64,000 bases of DNA from Rikenellaceae bacterium (GCA_017935625.1 JAGBHC010000031.1:1-64000); one strand, 5' to 3'. Shown: positions 9,139-19,216, numbered from the stretch's first letter. Program-made: numbers and translations. The notes: generated from the letters alone by a model not told the origin.

Positions 9139-9255
9139 GGGCGCGAGGCCTGTTTTCGCGAAGATATATCGCGGCGCCGGCCGGCGGCCTGCGGGAGTCC
9201 GTGCCCGGGCCGGGTCGGTGTGCCGTAGTTTAAGAATAAGGAAAAAGAGAGAGTT

Positions 9256-10197
9256 ATGGTAAAAGTAACAGTTGTAGGTGCGGGTAACGTGGGAGCTACC
9301 TGCGCCAATGTGCTCGCCTGCCGCGGCATTGCCGGGGAGGTGGTGCTGATAGATATCAAAGAGGGATTCGCCGAGGGCAAGGTGCTGGACATGTATCAGG
9401 CCAGCGCGCTCTACGACGGCGGACCCAGACTGACCGGCGTCACCAACGACTACTCCAAGACCGCAGGGTCGCAGGTGGTGGTCATCACTTCCGGCCTGCC
9501 CCGCAAACCGGGCATGACCCGCGAGGAGCTTATCGGCGTGAATGCGGGCATCGTGAAGAGCGTGATGGAGAACGTGCTGAAGCACTCGCCGGAGGCGATA
9601 GTGATTGTCGTTTCGAACCCGATGGACCCCATGACCTATCTGGCCCTGATGAGCAGCGGACTCGACAAGCACCGCGTCATCGGCATGGGCGGCGCGCTCG
9701 ACTCGTCGCGTTTCAAATGCTACCTGAGCAAGGCGCTGGGCGGCAACATCGGCGACGTGGACGGCATGGTTATCGGCGGTCACGGCGACACCACCATGAT
9801 TCCGCTGGTGAGCAAAGCCTCCTACAAGGGCGTGCCCGTCTCCGAGTTCCTGAGCGAAGAGGTGCTGGAGAAGGTGGCGGCCGACACGATGGTGGGCGGT
9901 GCTACGCTGACCGGCCTGCTCGGCACCAGCGCGTGGTATGCTCCGGGTGCCGCAGCCGCTTCGGTGGTGGAGGCCATCGTCAAGGACCAGAAGAAGGTGA
10001 TTCCCTCGTGCGTCTATCTCGACGGAGAGTACGGACAGAAGGATGTCTGCATCGGCGTTCCGGCCGTTATCGGCGCCAGGGGCGTGGAGGCCATCGTCGA
10101 GGTGGCGCTCACCGACGCAGAGAAGGCCAAATTCGAGGCTTCGGTTGCGGCGGTGCGCAAGAATATCGCCGTGCTTCACGAGCTGAAGGCGCTTTGA
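9256..10197 (+). CDS. mdh: Malate dehydrogenase
   Basis: NAD-dependent interconversion of malate and oxaloacetate. The 313-residue protein has a Rossmann GAGNVG motif at the N terminus, the malate-specific substrate loop with Arg83 and Arg89 (LPRKPGMTRE; lactate dehydrogenases have Gln at the equivalent of Arg83), Arg152, and catalytic His176 in GGHGDTT. This is the LDH-like MDH type common in Bacteroidetes. A perfect 12-bp hairpin terminator follows directly. Confidence 0.97.
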   Translation: MVKVTVVGAGNVGATCANVLACRGIAGEVVLIDIKEGFAEGKVLDMYQASALYDGGPRLTGVTNDYSKTAGSQVVVITSGLPRKPGMTREELIGVNAGIVKSVMENVLKHSPEAIVIVVSNPMDPMTYLALMSSGLDKHRVIGMGGALDSSRFKCYLSKALGGNIGDVDGMVIGGHGDTTMIPLVSKASYKGVPVSEFLSEEVLEKVAADTMVGGATLTGLLGTSAWYAPGAAAASVVEAIVKDQKKVIPSCVYLDGEYGQKDVCIGVPAVIGARGVEAIVEVALTDAEKAKFEASVAAVRKNIAVLHELKAL

Positions 10198-10222
10198 GCG
10201 GGCGACCGTAGATGAACGGCGA

Positions 10223-10262
10223 ACGGGGCTCCGGATTTCCGGAGCCCCGTTTCCCGTCTTTT
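10223..10262 (+). terminator. Terminator after mdh
   Basis: Perfect 12-bp stem ACGGGGCTCCGG / CCGGAGCCCCGT (10223-10234 and 10239-10250) with a 4-nt loop, followed by a T-rich tail. Confidence 0.85.
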
Positions 10263-10490
10263 GCGCACGGACGTGCCGCCCGCAGGATGCCGGCGGCGCG
10301 TTTCCCCGCTTTTTTTTATGCGGGCGGTGCAACGTATCGGACCGGACGGACATCTTATCTGACAGACGCCCCGGTCCTTGCGGCCGGATGTGCGGAACGG
10401 AAAGTATAACCCGATGCGATTGGATGTTTGTTTTCGGCGGCCGGTGGTCGGAGAAGCGGAGGTGCAGTCGGTCTTAAAACGATTCATGTT

Positions 10491-11159
10491 ATGGTGAAAA
10501 CGAAACCTTGGGCGGTGCTGCTCGCCCTGTCGCTGCTTGTTCCGGCGGGAGCCGGTGCGCAGTCGGACGGGGAGCGGAAAGAGCGGAAGGAACGCAGCGA
10601 ACGGCCCTTCTATCCCGGACACGAACTCCGGGTCGGCGTGGGAATTCATCCCGTGCTGAACGGCGACTACTACGAATTCTGGAGCACGGCCCGGCTCGAT
10701 GCCTGGCTGGCGGACCGGGAGAAATACTCCTTCGGCGCATTGCGCACGACGGGGGCGCTGACCGTGGCCTACGGCTACCGTTTCCGGCGGTGGCTGGAGG
10801 CGGGTGCGACCCTCTCCTATGCGCGTTTCTGGCGCGACTCCTATGTGCGGCTGACCGGGGCGAGTGCCGGCGAACTGCGCGACAACTACCTGGCCATTAC
10901 GCCTTATGCCCGTTTCACGTGGCTCGACCGCCGGTGGGTGAAGCTCTATTCGCAGACCGGCATCGGCATCGGTGCGGGATTCGGGCACGACGACAGCTTC
11001 GGCCGCGAGCGGACGAAACTGCGCGACTGGTATCCCACCCTGCAGCTCACCCCGATAGGCGTCGCCGTGGGGCGCAAGGTCTACGGATATGCCGACATGT
11101 CGATTAGCAACATCGGCTGGTTCCATCTCGGAATCGGTTACAGGTTCAATTACGAATAA
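10491..11159 (+). CDS. Probable outer-membrane beta-barrel protein
   Basis: A 222-residue protein with a signal peptide (cleavage near AGAGAQ, residues 19-24) and a charged linker rich in Arg, Lys and Glu (27-40). The rest alternates hydrophobic and polar residues with many aromatic girdle residues, ending GIGYRFNYE, which fits a small outer-membrane barrel. The function is unknown. The ATG at 10491 was chosen because the signal peptide begins there. Only 14 bp separate it from the following lipoprotein gene, so the two probably form an operon and may act together at the cell surface. Confidence 0.75.
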   Translation: MVKTKPWAVLLALSLLVPAGAGAQSDGERKERKERSERPFYPGHELRVGVGIHPVLNGDYYEFWSTARLDAWLADREKYSFGALRTTGALTVAYGYRFRRWLEAGATLSYARFWRDSYVRLTGASAGELRDNYLAITPYARFTWLDRRWVKLYSQTGIGIGAGFGHDDSFGRERTKLRDWYPTLQLTPIGVAVGRKVYGYADMSISNIGWFHLGIGYRFNYE

Positions 11160-11173
11160 CGGAAGATGAAGGT

Positions 11174-12001
11174 ATGAGAAAGTTATTTGCAATGTTCGTG
11201 TCTCTGCTCGCGATGGCGGGCTGCACGGTGGAGGAGGGCGACGACGGCGGACGCACCCTGGGGGTGTACCGGATATTCTGTTCGGCCGACGATGTGATGC
11301 GGAAAGTCCATCTGCGGGCGATGGATGTCGCCCGGCTGACCGAGGAGTATATCGGGGCTTCGGAGTCGGAGCGTCCGGCGATATGGGAAAAGGTTCCCTT
11401 CTATTTTTACATGACGGAGGTGGAGGAGAACCACTGGCAGTTGGTGGGGCGGCCGCAGCCCGAAGACGAACTCTGGGTGTGGCATCTCTACACCGACGGA
11501 AAGTCGCTCTACGAGGCGGGAAGCCGGTGGACGATTGCCCTCTCCCGCTACACCGACGGGGCCGAGGATGAGTGGACCGCCGGCCGTGCGACCATCGAGT
11601 CGCTCGGCGACTGCACCTGGAGCTACGTCATGGAGCCCTCGGCGACGGGTCTCGCCTACGGGGCGGAGCTTTCGGTGGCGCTGCAGTCCGAAGCGCAGGA
11701 GAGAGGGCATGTCCGCTACGAGGTTTCGGGAACGGGCACCACGCAGCTCCGCAGCGGGGGCGGCTGGCTCGAACAGCCCCGCACGGTGAAGGTCGATTAC
11801 CGGGCCGACCGGGCGGAGTACACGTTCTGTAATCTGCAACCCGGCATATCGCTGGGCGGAGGGTACGATTTGACCCTTTCGGGCGACGGGTTCCCGCAGC
11901 CGGTGGAGATGTCGGTGAGCTTCCTGATGGGCGGCACGACGGTTACCGTGGGCGAGGTGAGCGAATATTACGGAGATGTCATGTGCGACGTATTGAGATA
12001 A
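11174..12001 (+). CDS. Hypothetical lipoprotein
   Basis: A 275-residue protein with a lipobox (LLAMAGC, lipidated Cys17) followed by acidic residues (TVEEGDD). Acid-rich stretches after the Cys can act as surface-export signals in Bacteroidetes, so surface exposure is possible but unproven. The mature part looks beta-rich and matches no family I recognise. It directly follows the barrel gene at 10491 and is closed by a strong hairpin, so these two genes make one unit. Confidence 0.72.
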   Translation: MRKLFAMFVSLLAMAGCTVEEGDDGGRTLGVYRIFCSADDVMRKVHLRAMDVARLTEEYIGASESERPAIWEKVPFYFYMTEVEENHWQLVGRPQPEDELWVWHLYTDGKSLYEAGSRWTIALSRYTDGAEDEWTAGRATIESLGDCTWSYVMEPSATGLAYGAELSVALQSEAQERGHVRYEVSGTGTTQLRSGGGWLEQPRTVKVDYRADRAEYTFCNLQPGISLGGGYDLTLSGDGFPQPVEMSVSFLMGGTTVTVGEVSEYYGDVMCDVLR

Positions 12002-12019
12002 CACTCCCCCCCCCTCGAT

Positions 12020-12059
12020 GCGACGAAGGCTTCCGAACTCATTCGGAAGCCTTCGTCGC
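12020..12059. terminator. Long perfect hairpin between convergent genes
   Basis: An 18-bp perfect stem (12020-12037 with 12042-12059) and 4-nt loop sits between the end of the lipoprotein gene and the end of the convergent peptidase gene. There is no T tract on either side, but position and stability suggest a bidirectional transcription barrier. Confidence 0.65.
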
Positions 12060-12091
12060 GTATTGCGGCCGGGACGCGAGGTCCGGCGGTG

Positions 12092-14542
12092 TCAGTCGTT
12101 GTTGAGCTGGGGGATGTCCACCGACTGCTGGCTGTCGCCCAGAAGGTGCTCGCTGAAGAAGTCGGCCATCTTCCAGAAGAAATATTCGTTCATGTCGCCG
12201 AAAGCGTGGCGCTGTCCCGGCAGGACGAGCATCTCGAACCGCTTGTTGGCCTTAATCAGCGCATCGACCACCCGGATGGTGTTGCCCGGGTGCACGTTGT
12301 TGTCGATGTCGCCCGTCACCAGCAGCAGATGGCCCTTGAGGTTTCTGGCCAGCGACTGGTTGTTGTCGATGGAGTAGCGGAAGGTGGTGTCGCCCTTGTC
12401 GTTCACCTCCTCCAGAACGCCGTGGTGCTGTTCGCTCCACCAGCGGTTGTAGATGCTGTTGTCGTGGTTGCCGGCGCACGATACGGCCGCCTTGAAGAAG
12501 TCGGGATATTTGAGTATGGCCGCCGTGGACATGAATCCGCCGCCGGAGTGGCCGTGGATGCCCACGCGGTTGCCGTCAATCCAGGCGTGGCGGGCTGCCA
12601 GCTGCTGGGCCGCCACCTTCTTGTCCTCCAGGCCGTAGTCGCGCAGGTTGCCGTAGCCGTAGTTGTGGTACCACTTCGAGCGGTTGGGGTGGCCGCCGCG
12701 GTTGCCCACGGTGATGACCACGAAACCCAGTTGGGCCAGGCGGTCTACGCGGGTCATGCCCTTGCTCCAGGCGGTGTTCACCGCTTCGGTCTGCGGGCCG
12801 GGGTAGACGTATTCGATGAGGGGGTACATGCGGGTGGAGTCGAAGTCGAACGGCTTGTACATCACGCCGTAGAGGTCGGTCACGCCGTCGCCCGCCTTGA
12901 CCTTGAAGCGTTCGGGGAACCTGTATCCCGCCTCGAAGAGCAGCGAGAGGTCGGCCTGCTCGAGAGACATCACCTTGCGGCCCGTGTTGTCGCAGAGGTC
13001 GCTGACGGGGGCGGTGTCCACGCGCGAGTAATTGACCACGAAGTATCTGGCGTCGTCGGCCATCTCCACCGACGAGTCGAAGTCGGGCGTGTCGAGCCGG
13101 CGCATGCCGCTGCCGTCGAATCCGATGCGGTAGAGGTGGGTGTAGTAGGGGTTCTCGTTCTTGTCGTAGCCGCAGGCGGTGAAGTAGACGGTGCGCGTCG
13201 CATCGTCTACTTCCACGATTTCCTCTACATGGAAGTCGCCGCGGGTGATGGGGTTCAGGAGCCTGCCGTCGGCCGAGTAGAGGTAGAGATGGGCCCATCC
13301 GTTGCGCTCGGACCAGTGGATGAGCTCTTTGCCTCCGCTGACCGGCCGCAGGGGACGGGTCTCGACGTAGGTGTTGAGCCGCTCCCCGATAATCGGGCGG
13401 CAGCTGTCGCCGGCGACCTCCACCGTGCAGATGTCCACCCGCTTCAGGTCGCGGCTGGTGCGGGTGACGTAGAACCGGCTGCTGTCGCCGAGCCATACCG
13501 TCTTGAAGCTCTCCTCGTAGCGGTCGCTGTTGCGGGCGGGACGGCGGTTGATGGAGAGGGTCTGGTCCTTGAAGGCGTCGGCCTTCACGGTTTTGCGGGA
13601 GAGGCTCTCCATGTCGAAGAGCTCCAGCTGGTAGCGGGGCCCCGGTTCGCCGGGCATCTGGTATTTGTACTCCTCGAGCGTGGGGCGCGGATTGGAGAGC
13701 ACGTTGATGACCCACAGCGCCTTGACACCGGACATGTCGGCCCGGGTGACGGCGAAGTGCTTCGAGTCGGGCGACCAGACGATGCTCGGCCGGTTGCGGG
13801 CCGTGGAGTCCTTCTTGGTGGCGCCGTCGCGGTCGGGGCGGCCGCCGTAGGAGAAGTCGTCGCTGCCGTCGGAGGTCAGGCGGTGTTCGACGATGGTGGA
13901 GTCCTTCTCGTCGAGCCGGGCCTTGCGCAGATTGACGCTGTCCATGTAGTAGAGGTCGTTGAGGCGGGCGAATACGGCCCAGCGTCCGTCGGGCGACACG
14001 TTGGCCCAGCGCGGAAACTCCTTCTCGGGTTCGCGGTCGGTCACCTCGGTCAGCGAACCGTTGTCGAGGTCGTATTCGAAGCGGAACACCTTGCGCTCCT
14101 TGCCCGGTTTTTTCCCGTCGCCCTCTTTGCCCGCTTCGGGTTTCTTGTCCACGAGCTGGCTGCCGGTTATCTCGAAGGTGAAGATGCGGTCGTCCTTGAG
14201 CTTCAGTTTGGCGACGGGCAGGTGCTGGGCGTCGAACGGGTCACGGGTTATCTCGCTGATTTTCATGGCCAGTTCGGCCATGTCCCACAACGGACGCCGC
14301 GTGCGGGCCACGGGGTCCACCACGAAGTATTGCGTCCCTTGCGGGCTGCGCCATACGTACCAGAATTTGTCGGAATTGCGGAACCAGTTGGGTTGCACGG
14401 CGGTCGAGAAGACCATTTTGTCCACTTTCTTCTGCGAGAATCGCTCCGCGAGGTCGTAGTTGGCCCGCGTTACCGGGACGGGCTGGCCCGTTGCGGCGGC
14501 CGACAGCAGCCCCAGGCACATTAACAGGAAAAGTCTCTTCAT
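12092..14542 (-). CDS. Dipeptidyl-peptidase IV-like serine peptidase (S9 family)
   Basis: Exported or periplasmic prolyl-type dipeptidyl peptidase. The 816-residue protein has a signal peptide (MKRLFLLMCLGLLSAAATGQ), a beta-propeller DPP-IV N-terminal domain (roughly 100-560) and a C-terminal alpha/beta-hydrolase domain. The catalytic triad is visible: Ser666 in GHSGGG, Asp747 in GDIDNN and His779 in GQRHAF. The ATG at 14542 is preferred over upstream in-frame codons because the signal peptide starts there. It likely releases N-terminal dipeptides during peptide scavenging, in keeping with amino-acid-fermenting Alistipes. Confidence 0.95.
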   Translation of the reverse strand: MKRLFLLMCLGLLSAAATGQPVPVTRANYDLAERFSQKKVDKMVFSTAVQPNWFRNSDKFWYVWRSPQGTQYFVVDPVARTRRPLWDMAELAMKISEITRDPFDAQHLPVAKLKLKDDRIFTFEITGSQLVDKKPEAGKEGDGKKPGKERKVFRFEYDLDNGSLTEVTDREPEKEFPRWANVSPDGRWAVFARLNDLYYMDSVNLRKARLDEKDSTIVEHRLTSDGSDDFSYGGRPDRDGATKKDSTARNRPSIVWSPDSKHFAVTRADMSGVKALWVINVLSNPRPTLEEYKYQMPGEPGPRYQLELFDMESLSRKTVKADAFKDQTLSINRRPARNSDRYEESFKTVWLGDSSRFYVTRTSRDLKRVDICTVEVAGDSCRPIIGERLNTYVETRPLRPVSGGKELIHWSERNGWAHLYLYSADGRLLNPITRGDFHVEEIVEVDDATRTVYFTACGYDKNENPYYTHLYRIGFDGSGMRRLDTPDFDSSVEMADDARYFVVNYSRVDTAPVSDLCDNTGRKVMSLEQADLSLLFEAGYRFPERFKVKAGDGVTDLYGVMYKPFDFDSTRMYPLIEYVYPGPQTEAVNTAWSKGMTRVDRLAQLGFVVITVGNRGGHPNRSKWYHNYGYGNLRDYGLEDKKVAAQQLAARHAWIDGNRVGIHGHSGGGFMSTAAILKYPDFFKAAVSCAGNHDNSIYNRWWSEQHHGVLEEVNDKGDTTFRYSIDNNQSLARNLKGHLLLVTGDIDNNVHPGNTIRVVDALIKANKRFEMLVLPGQRHAFGDMNEYFFWKMADFFSEHLLGDSQQSVDIPQLNND

Positions 14543-14655
14543 GGGTTGAGTATTTAATGTTGTTCGATTCCGATGTCTGCGCTCTCCGCGCGAAAGAACG
14601 CCTCCCCCGGCCGCATGACCCGGGGAGGGCCTTTGTTCCAAGTTACAATAATGGT

Positions 14656-14663
14656 CAAAAATA
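14656..14663 (-). promoter_or_regulatory. Promoter -7 box for the S9 peptidase gene
   Basis: Minus-strand TATTTTTG matches TAnnTTTG; start near 14648, leader about 106 nt. The -33 region is weak. The rest of the 380-bp divergent intergenic region holds the plus-strand promoter at 14811-14841 and no visible gene. Confidence 0.5.
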
Positions 14664-14810
14664 TCCGTTTTTACAACACCGGGCGGAATTTTTTCCATAT
14701 TTTCCCCTCCTGCGTCTGTTTTTTAACGCCCGGGGAGCCCTTCCGGAGCCGGAGCGGCAGTGTGCCGGACGGTGCGGCGGAGGTGAATCGTCGTTTTTTC
14801 GGCTTGCGGA

Positions 14811-14841
14811 ATTGAACTTTGGCAAAATAATAGTACCTTTG
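14811..14841 (+). promoter_or_regulatory. Promoter of the mannonate operon
   Basis: ATTG at 14811-14814, 19 bp, TACCTTTG at 14834-14841: a near-perfect match to the Bacteroidetes TTTG-N19-TAnnTTTG promoter. Start near 14848, about 75 nt before the SDR gene. Confidence 0.7.
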
Positions 14842-14922
14842 TAAATTAGAATTTTCCGGCGTCGCCCGGCACGGAGCGAGGCGGGAAAACGGTTGGAAAA
14901 ATAATATTTAGTACGGAATTAT

Positions 14923-15729
14923 ATGTTCGACATTAGTAAACGAGTTGTGATTATTACGGGCGGATACGGCGTGCTCGGCGCCTCGATGGCCCGTTGCATG
15001 GCGCGTCTCGGGGCCCGCATCGTCATCGTGGGCCGCCGGGAGGAGAAGGGCCTTCCGCTGGTGGAGGCGATGTGCGCCGAAGGGGGCGAGGCGCTCTTCT
15101 GCAAGGCCGATGTGCTCGACCGTCCGGCCCTGGAGGCGGTGCGCGACACGGTCGTGGAGAAGTGGGGCCGTATCGACGTGCTGATTAACGCCGCGGGCGG
15201 CAACATGCCCGGTGCGACCATCCCGCCCGACAAGAACCTGTTCGACCTCGATGTGGATGCCTATCGCAAGGTGCTGGACCTCAATCTGGTCGGCACGGTG
15301 ATTCCGACTCTGGTCTTCGGCGAGCAGATGGCCCGCCAGAGCAAGGGCTCGGTGATAAACATTTCGTCGATGTCTTCGCAGCAGATAATTACCCGTGTCT
15401 GCGGCTACTCCTCTTCGAAGGCCGCCATCGACAACTTCACCAAGTGGTGCGCCGTGGATTTGGCCAAGAAGTTCGGCGAAGGGGTGCGGGTCAATGCCAT
15501 CGCTCCGGGATTCTTCATCACCGAACAGAATCGCACGCTGCTCACCAATCCCGACGGCAGCTACACCGACCGGGCCAAGGACGTGGTGCGCAATACGCCC
15601 TTCGGACGCATGGGCGACCCCGAGGAGCTGAACGGAGCCGTGGTCTTCTACGCCAGCGACGCTTCGCGGTTCATCACCGGCACCGTGCTGCCCATCGACG
15701 GCGGATTCAGCATTTTCAGCGGAGTATAA
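14923..15729 (+). CDS. SDR-family D-mannonate oxidoreductase
   Basis: Probably reduces D-fructuronate to D-mannonate with NAD(P)H in hexuronate catabolism. The 268-residue protein shows the short-chain dehydrogenase cofactor motif (TGGYGVLG, residues 12-19), the NAAGG motif, the catalytic Ser in NISSMSS and the YSSSK active-site pair, then a C-terminal [10 protein letters not shown]. Specificity is inferred from the next gene, mannonate dehydratase, 22 bp downstream. This SDR type is unrelated to the long-chain UxuB of E. coli. Confidence 0.88.
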   Translation: MFDISKRVVIITGGYGVLGASMARCMARLGARIVIVGRREEKGLPLVEAMCAEGGEALFCKADVLDRPALEAVRDTVVEKWGRIDVLINAAGGNMPGATIPPDKNLFDLDVDAYRKVLDLNLVGTVIPTLVFGEQMARQSKGSVINISSMSSQQIITRVCGYSSSKAAIDNFTKWCAVDLAKKFGEGVRVNAIAPGFFITEQNRTLLTNPDGSYTDRAKDVVRNTPFGRMGDPEELNGAVVFYASDASRFITGTVLPIDGGFSIFSGV

Positions 15730-15751
15730 TCGAAAAACGACCGATAACATT

Positions 15752-16936
15752 ATGGAAAAGAGATATTGCTTTGAACAGATGATGCGCTGGTACGGACCCA
15801 ACGACCCGGTGTCGTTGGCCGATATCCGTCAGGCGGGTGCGACCGGCGTGGTGAACGCCCTCCATCAGATTGCTCCCGGAGAGGTGTGGAGCGTGGAGGA
15901 AATCCGCCGCCGCAAGGAGCTCTTCGAGCAGGCCGGACTGACCTGGACCGTGGTGGAGAGCCTGCCCGTGAGCGAACAGATAAAGACCCGCACGGGCGAC
16001 TACGTGCGTCACATCGAGAATTACAAGCAGAGTCTGCGCAATCTGGCGGAGTGCGGCATCGAGGTGGTGACCTACAACTTCATGCCGGTGCTCGACTGGA
16101 CCCGCACGTCGGTGGCCTACGAGGTGAGCGACGGTTCGCGCGCCTTGCGCTTCGAGCGGGCGGCGTTCGTGGCTTTCGACCTCTTCATCCTGAAGCGTCC
16201 GGGAGCCGAGGCCGACTATTCGGCCGAGGAGGTGGCCCGGGCCGAGAAGCGCTTCGCCGGGATGAGCGACGAGGAGAAACGGGTGATGGTGGAGAGCCTG
16301 CTCATGGGCCTGCCCGGCGCCGACGAAAGTTTCACCGAGGAGGCTATCCGCCAGGGACTGGAGATGTACAAGGACATCGACGAAAAGAAGCTCAAGGCCA
16401 ATCTGGTGGCCTTCCTGCGCGAGGTGACCCCGGTGGCCGACGAGGCGGGCGTGCGGCTGGCCATCCATCCCGACGACCCTCCCTACAGGCTGCTCGGCCT
16501 GCCGCGCATCATGCGCACCGAGGCGGACTTCATGGAGCTGGTCGAGGCGGTGCCCAACAAGAGCAACGGACTGTGCTTCTGCACGGGTTCATTCAGCATC
16601 CGTCCCGACAACGACCTGCCCCGCATGGCGGAGAGGCTGGGCGAGCGAATCAATTTCGTCCACCTGCGCAGCACTCAGCGCGACGAGCTGGGCAACTTCT
16701 ACGAAGCCAACCATCTGGAGGGAAGCATCGACATGTATGAAATCGTGCGCAGCCTCATCGGCGTGATGAACCGCCGCGGCTGTTCGCTGCCGATGCGCCC
16801 CGACCACGGCCACCAGATGCTGGACGACCTGAACAAGAAGACCTATCCCGGCTATTCGGCCATCGGCCGCCTCAAGGGACTGGCCGAACTCCGGGGACTG
16901 GAGCTGGGCATCGGCCGGACGCTGATGGGCAGGTAG
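15752..16936 (+). CDS. uxuA: Mannonate dehydratase
   Basis: Dehydrates D-mannonate to 2-keto-3-deoxygluconate, the step before KDG kinase in glucuronate breakdown. The 394-residue length and family patterns ([20 protein letters not shown] at the start, [15 protein letters not shown] in the middle, [10 protein letters not shown] near the C terminus supplying metal-binding His and Asp) are those of UxuA. It is co-transcribed with the SDR oxidoreductase. Uronate isomerase and KDG kinase are not in the window. Confidence 0.97.
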   Translation: MEKRYCFEQMMRWYGPNDPVSLADIRQAGATGVVNALHQIAPGEVWSVEEIRRRKELFEQAGLTWTVVESLPVSEQIKTRTGDYVRHIENYKQSLRNLAECGIEVVTYNFMPVLDWTRTSVAYEVSDGSRALRFERAAFVAFDLFILKRPGAEADYSAEEVARAEKRFAGMSDEEKRVMVESLLMGLPGADESFTEEAIRQGLEMYKDIDEKKLKANLVAFLREVTPVADEAGVRLAIHPDDPPYRLLGLPRIMRTEADFMELVEAVPNKSNGLCFCTGSFSIRPDNDLPRMAERLGERINFVHLRSTQRDELGNFYEANHLEGSIDMYEIVRSLIGVMNRRGCSLPMRPDHGHQMLDDLNKKTYPGYSAIGRLKGLAELRGLELGIGRTLMGR

Positions 16937-16995
16937 CCGGACCGACGGATTGAATTTTATTAACCCTGACGAGAGATAAACGAAGAAGATGGCCT

Positions 16996-17604
16996 ATGGC
17001 TGTAATGGTTAGAATTTATGACAAGAATCCCAATCAGAGGGAGGTGCGGCGCGTGGTCGATGCGCTGGAGCGGGGCGGGGTGATTATCTATCCCACCGAC
17101 AGCGTCTATGCGTTCGGCTGTTCGATTAATTGTCCCAAGGCGGTGGAGAAACTCAAGCAGATTTGCGGCAAGGACGTGTCGCGGCTCTCGGTGGTGTTCG
17201 CCAGCATCGCCCAGATGTCGGAGTTCGTGAGAATCGACAACGAGGAGTTCAAGGTGCTCAAGCGCAATCTGCCGGGACCTTTCACCTTCATTCTGCGGGC
17301 GGGCAGCCGGACGCCCGACAAGGTCATCGGCAAACGCAAGACCCTGGGCGTGCGGATTCCCGACAACACGATAGCCGCCGCGATAGTCGAAACCCTGGGC
17401 TGTCCCATGCTCACCGCGTCGGTCAAGGATGACGACCGTCTCATCGAGTACACCACCGACCCCGGACTGATGCTCGAGCGTTACGGCTCGGTGCTCGAAG
17501 CGGTGGTGGACGGCGGCAACGGCGACAACATTCCCACCACGACCGTCGATTTGAGCGAGGGCGAAGCGGTGGTCGTCCGTCAGGGCAAAGGAGAATTGAA
17601 ATAA
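16996..17604 (+). CDS. L-threonylcarbamoyladenylate synthase (TsaC/Sua5/YrdC family)
   Basis: Makes threonylcarbamoyl-AMP for the t6A37 modification of ANN-decoding tRNAs. The 202-residue protein has the YrdC fold signature: GGVIIYPTDSVYAFGCSIN (about 27-45), KRNLPGPFTFILRA and KTLGVRIPDN. It lacks the extra C-terminal Sua5 domain. An alternative start at codon 4 is possible. It lies 59 bp after uxuA and may be read from the same promoter, though its function is unrelated. Confidence 0.93.
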   Translation: MAVMVRIYDKNPNQREVRRVVDALERGGVIIYPTDSVYAFGCSINCPKAVEKLKQICGKDVSRLSVVFASIAQMSEFVRIDNEEFKVLKRNLPGPFTFILRAGSRTPDKVIGKRKTLGVRIPDNTIAAAIVETLGCPMLTASVKDDDRLIEYTTDPGLMLERYGSVLEAVVDGGNGDNIPTTTVDLSEGEAVVVRQGKGELK

Positions 17605-17629
17605 GAGAGATTAAAAAACGTATTGCATT

Positions 17630-18190
17630 ATGGAAAACAAACGCAGTTTATGGAGCGAGGCTTTCAAGTACGGAACCGTCGTCGGCCTCGTGACTATTTT
17701 GTTCGAAGTGCTGGGGATGGCCTTCAGAAACGAGGAAGGCCGCTCTCCCTGGATAATCGGCTTTCTTTCGCTGGTGATTTTCATCGCGCTGGTCTACCTC
17801 TTTACCAAAAGGTTCGTGGCCGCCACCGCCGGACGCAAGGGCTGTTCCTACGGCCGTTGCGTGGGCTTCGTGGCCGCGATGATGGTCTTCGCCGGCATAC
17901 TCCTCGGCCTCTACACCTATGTGGCCGCCAATTTCATCGCCCATGATTTCTATGCGGAGTTGGTCGAGAAGCAGCTCGTGCTGATGGAGAACATCTACTC
18001 CGCCGACCAGCTCGCGATGATGGAGAAGGTGACCTATGCGATGGCCTTCAATCCCGTGGCCCTCGTGCTGGGAAGCGTGTTCGGCATGTGCCTGAAGGGA
18101 GTCGTGGTCGGTCTGATAACTTCGGCGCTGGTCTATCGCAAGCCCGACCCGTTTGCGGATATGCCCGAAGGCGACGGGGAGGCGAAGTAA
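17630..18190 (+). CDS. DUF4199 integral membrane protein
   Basis: A 186-residue inner-membrane protein with about four membrane segments (near 13-32, 41-62, 78-103 and 138-168). It fits the DUF4199 family of Bacteroidetes, whose genes commonly sit next to a family 2 glycosyltransferase, as here. A role in flipping or anchoring a lipid-linked glycan is a guess from context. It ends 2 bp before the glycosyltransferase start, so the two are tightly coupled. Confidence 0.85.
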   Translation: MENKRSLWSEAFKYGTVVGLVTILFEVLGMAFRNEEGRSPWIIGFLSLVIFIALVYLFTKRFVAATAGRKGCSYGRCVGFVAAMMVFAGILLGLYTYVAANFIAHDFYAELVEKQLVLMENIYSADQLAMMEKVTYAMAFNPVALVLGSVFGMCLKGVVVGLITSALVYRKPDPFADMPEGDGEAK

Positions 18191-18192
18191 CC

Positions 18193-19203
18193 ATGGAGGA
18201 GACCAGGCAGAGAGAACGGACGCGCGAAGCCGGCGCTTCGGGTGCCGGGACGCGTTGCGATATTTCGGTGGTGGTGCCTCTCTACAACGAGGAGGAGTCG
18301 CTGCCCGAACTGTCGGCATGGATAAGGCGGGTGATGGAACGGGAGGGTTTCTCCTACGAAGTCATCTTCGTGGACGACGGCAGCGACGACGGCTCGTGGC
18401 AGGTGGTGGAGCGTCTGGCGGCCTCCGACTCCCGTATCCGGGGCATCGGATTCGGCCGCAACTACGGCAAGTCGGGAGCGCTTTATTGCGGGTTCGATGC
18501 CGCGTGCGGCGAGGTGGTCATCACCATGGATGCCGACCTGCAGGACTCTCCGGACGAAATCCCCGCGCTTTACCGCATGGTCATGCAGCAGGGGTACGAC
18601 CTGGTGTCGGGTTGGAAGAAGGTGCGTCACGACCCGCTGGGCAAGACGCTGCCCAGCAAGTTCTTCAACTGGACGGCCCGCCGGGTCTCCGGCATCCGGC
18701 TCCACGACTTCAACTGCGGTCTGAAGGCTTATCGCAGCCGGGTGGTGAAGAACATCGAGGTCTACGGCGAGATGCACCGCTACATCCCTATTCTGGCCTA
18801 CAAGGCGGGGTTCAGGCGCATCGGCGAAAAGCCGGTGGAGCACCGGGCCCGCAAGTACGGAGTGAGCAAATTCGGGTGGGAGCGCATGATTAAGGGCTAC
18901 CTCGACCTGATTGTGGTGATGTTCATGTCGCGGTTCGGACGCAGTCCCATGTACATCTTCGGCGGCCTCGGCACGCTGATGTTTCTGGTGGGCGGCGTGA
19001 CCACGGTGTGGCTCATCGCCGAAAAACTCTATAAGTTGTGGCACGGACTGCCGTTCCGGCAGGTCACCGAACAGCCCATGTTCTACATCGCCATGCTGGC
19101 TGTGGTGCTGGGTGTGCAGCTGTTCCTGGCCGGATTCATCGGAGAGCTCATTAACCGCAACTCTTCCGACCGGAACCGGTACAACATAGACCGAAGAATT
19201 TGA
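18193..19203 (+). CDS. Family 2 glycosyltransferase (polyprenyl-phosphate sugar transferase type)
   Basis: Likely transfers a sugar from a nucleotide donor to polyprenyl phosphate at the inner membrane, as DPM1, GtrB and ArnC do. The 336-residue protein has the GT-A domain (ISVVVPLYNEEESLPEL near 24-40, FVDDGSDDG, MDADLQDSP with the metal-binding DxD-like Asp residues) and two C-terminal membrane segments (about 258-280 and 296-318). The ATG at 18193 was chosen by its 2-bp spacing from the DUF4199 gene and the family start; the frame is open upstream. Confidence 0.94.
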   Translation: MEETRQRERTREAGASGAGTRCDISVVVPLYNEEESLPELSAWIRRVMEREGFSYEVIFVDDGSDDGSWQVVERLAASDSRIRGIGFGRNYGKSGALYCGFDAACGEVVITMDADLQDSPDEIPALYRMVMQQGYDLVSGWKKVRHDPLGKTLPSKFFNWTARRVSGIRLHDFNCGLKAYRSRVVKNIEVYGEMHRYIPILAYKAGFRRIGEKPVEHRARKYGVSKFGWERMIKGYLDLIVVMFMSRFGRSPMYIFGGLGTLMFLVGGVTTVWLIAEKLYKLWHGLPFRQVTEQPMFYIAMLAVVLGVQLFLAGFIGELINRNSSDRNRYNIDRRI

Positions 19204-19216
19204 AAAACGACGAGTT

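Noticed and set aside
9139-9255. Glycine riboswitch next to gcvH
   Set aside because: No paired glycine-aptamer structure was recognised upstream or downstream of gcvH, only a plain promoter box.
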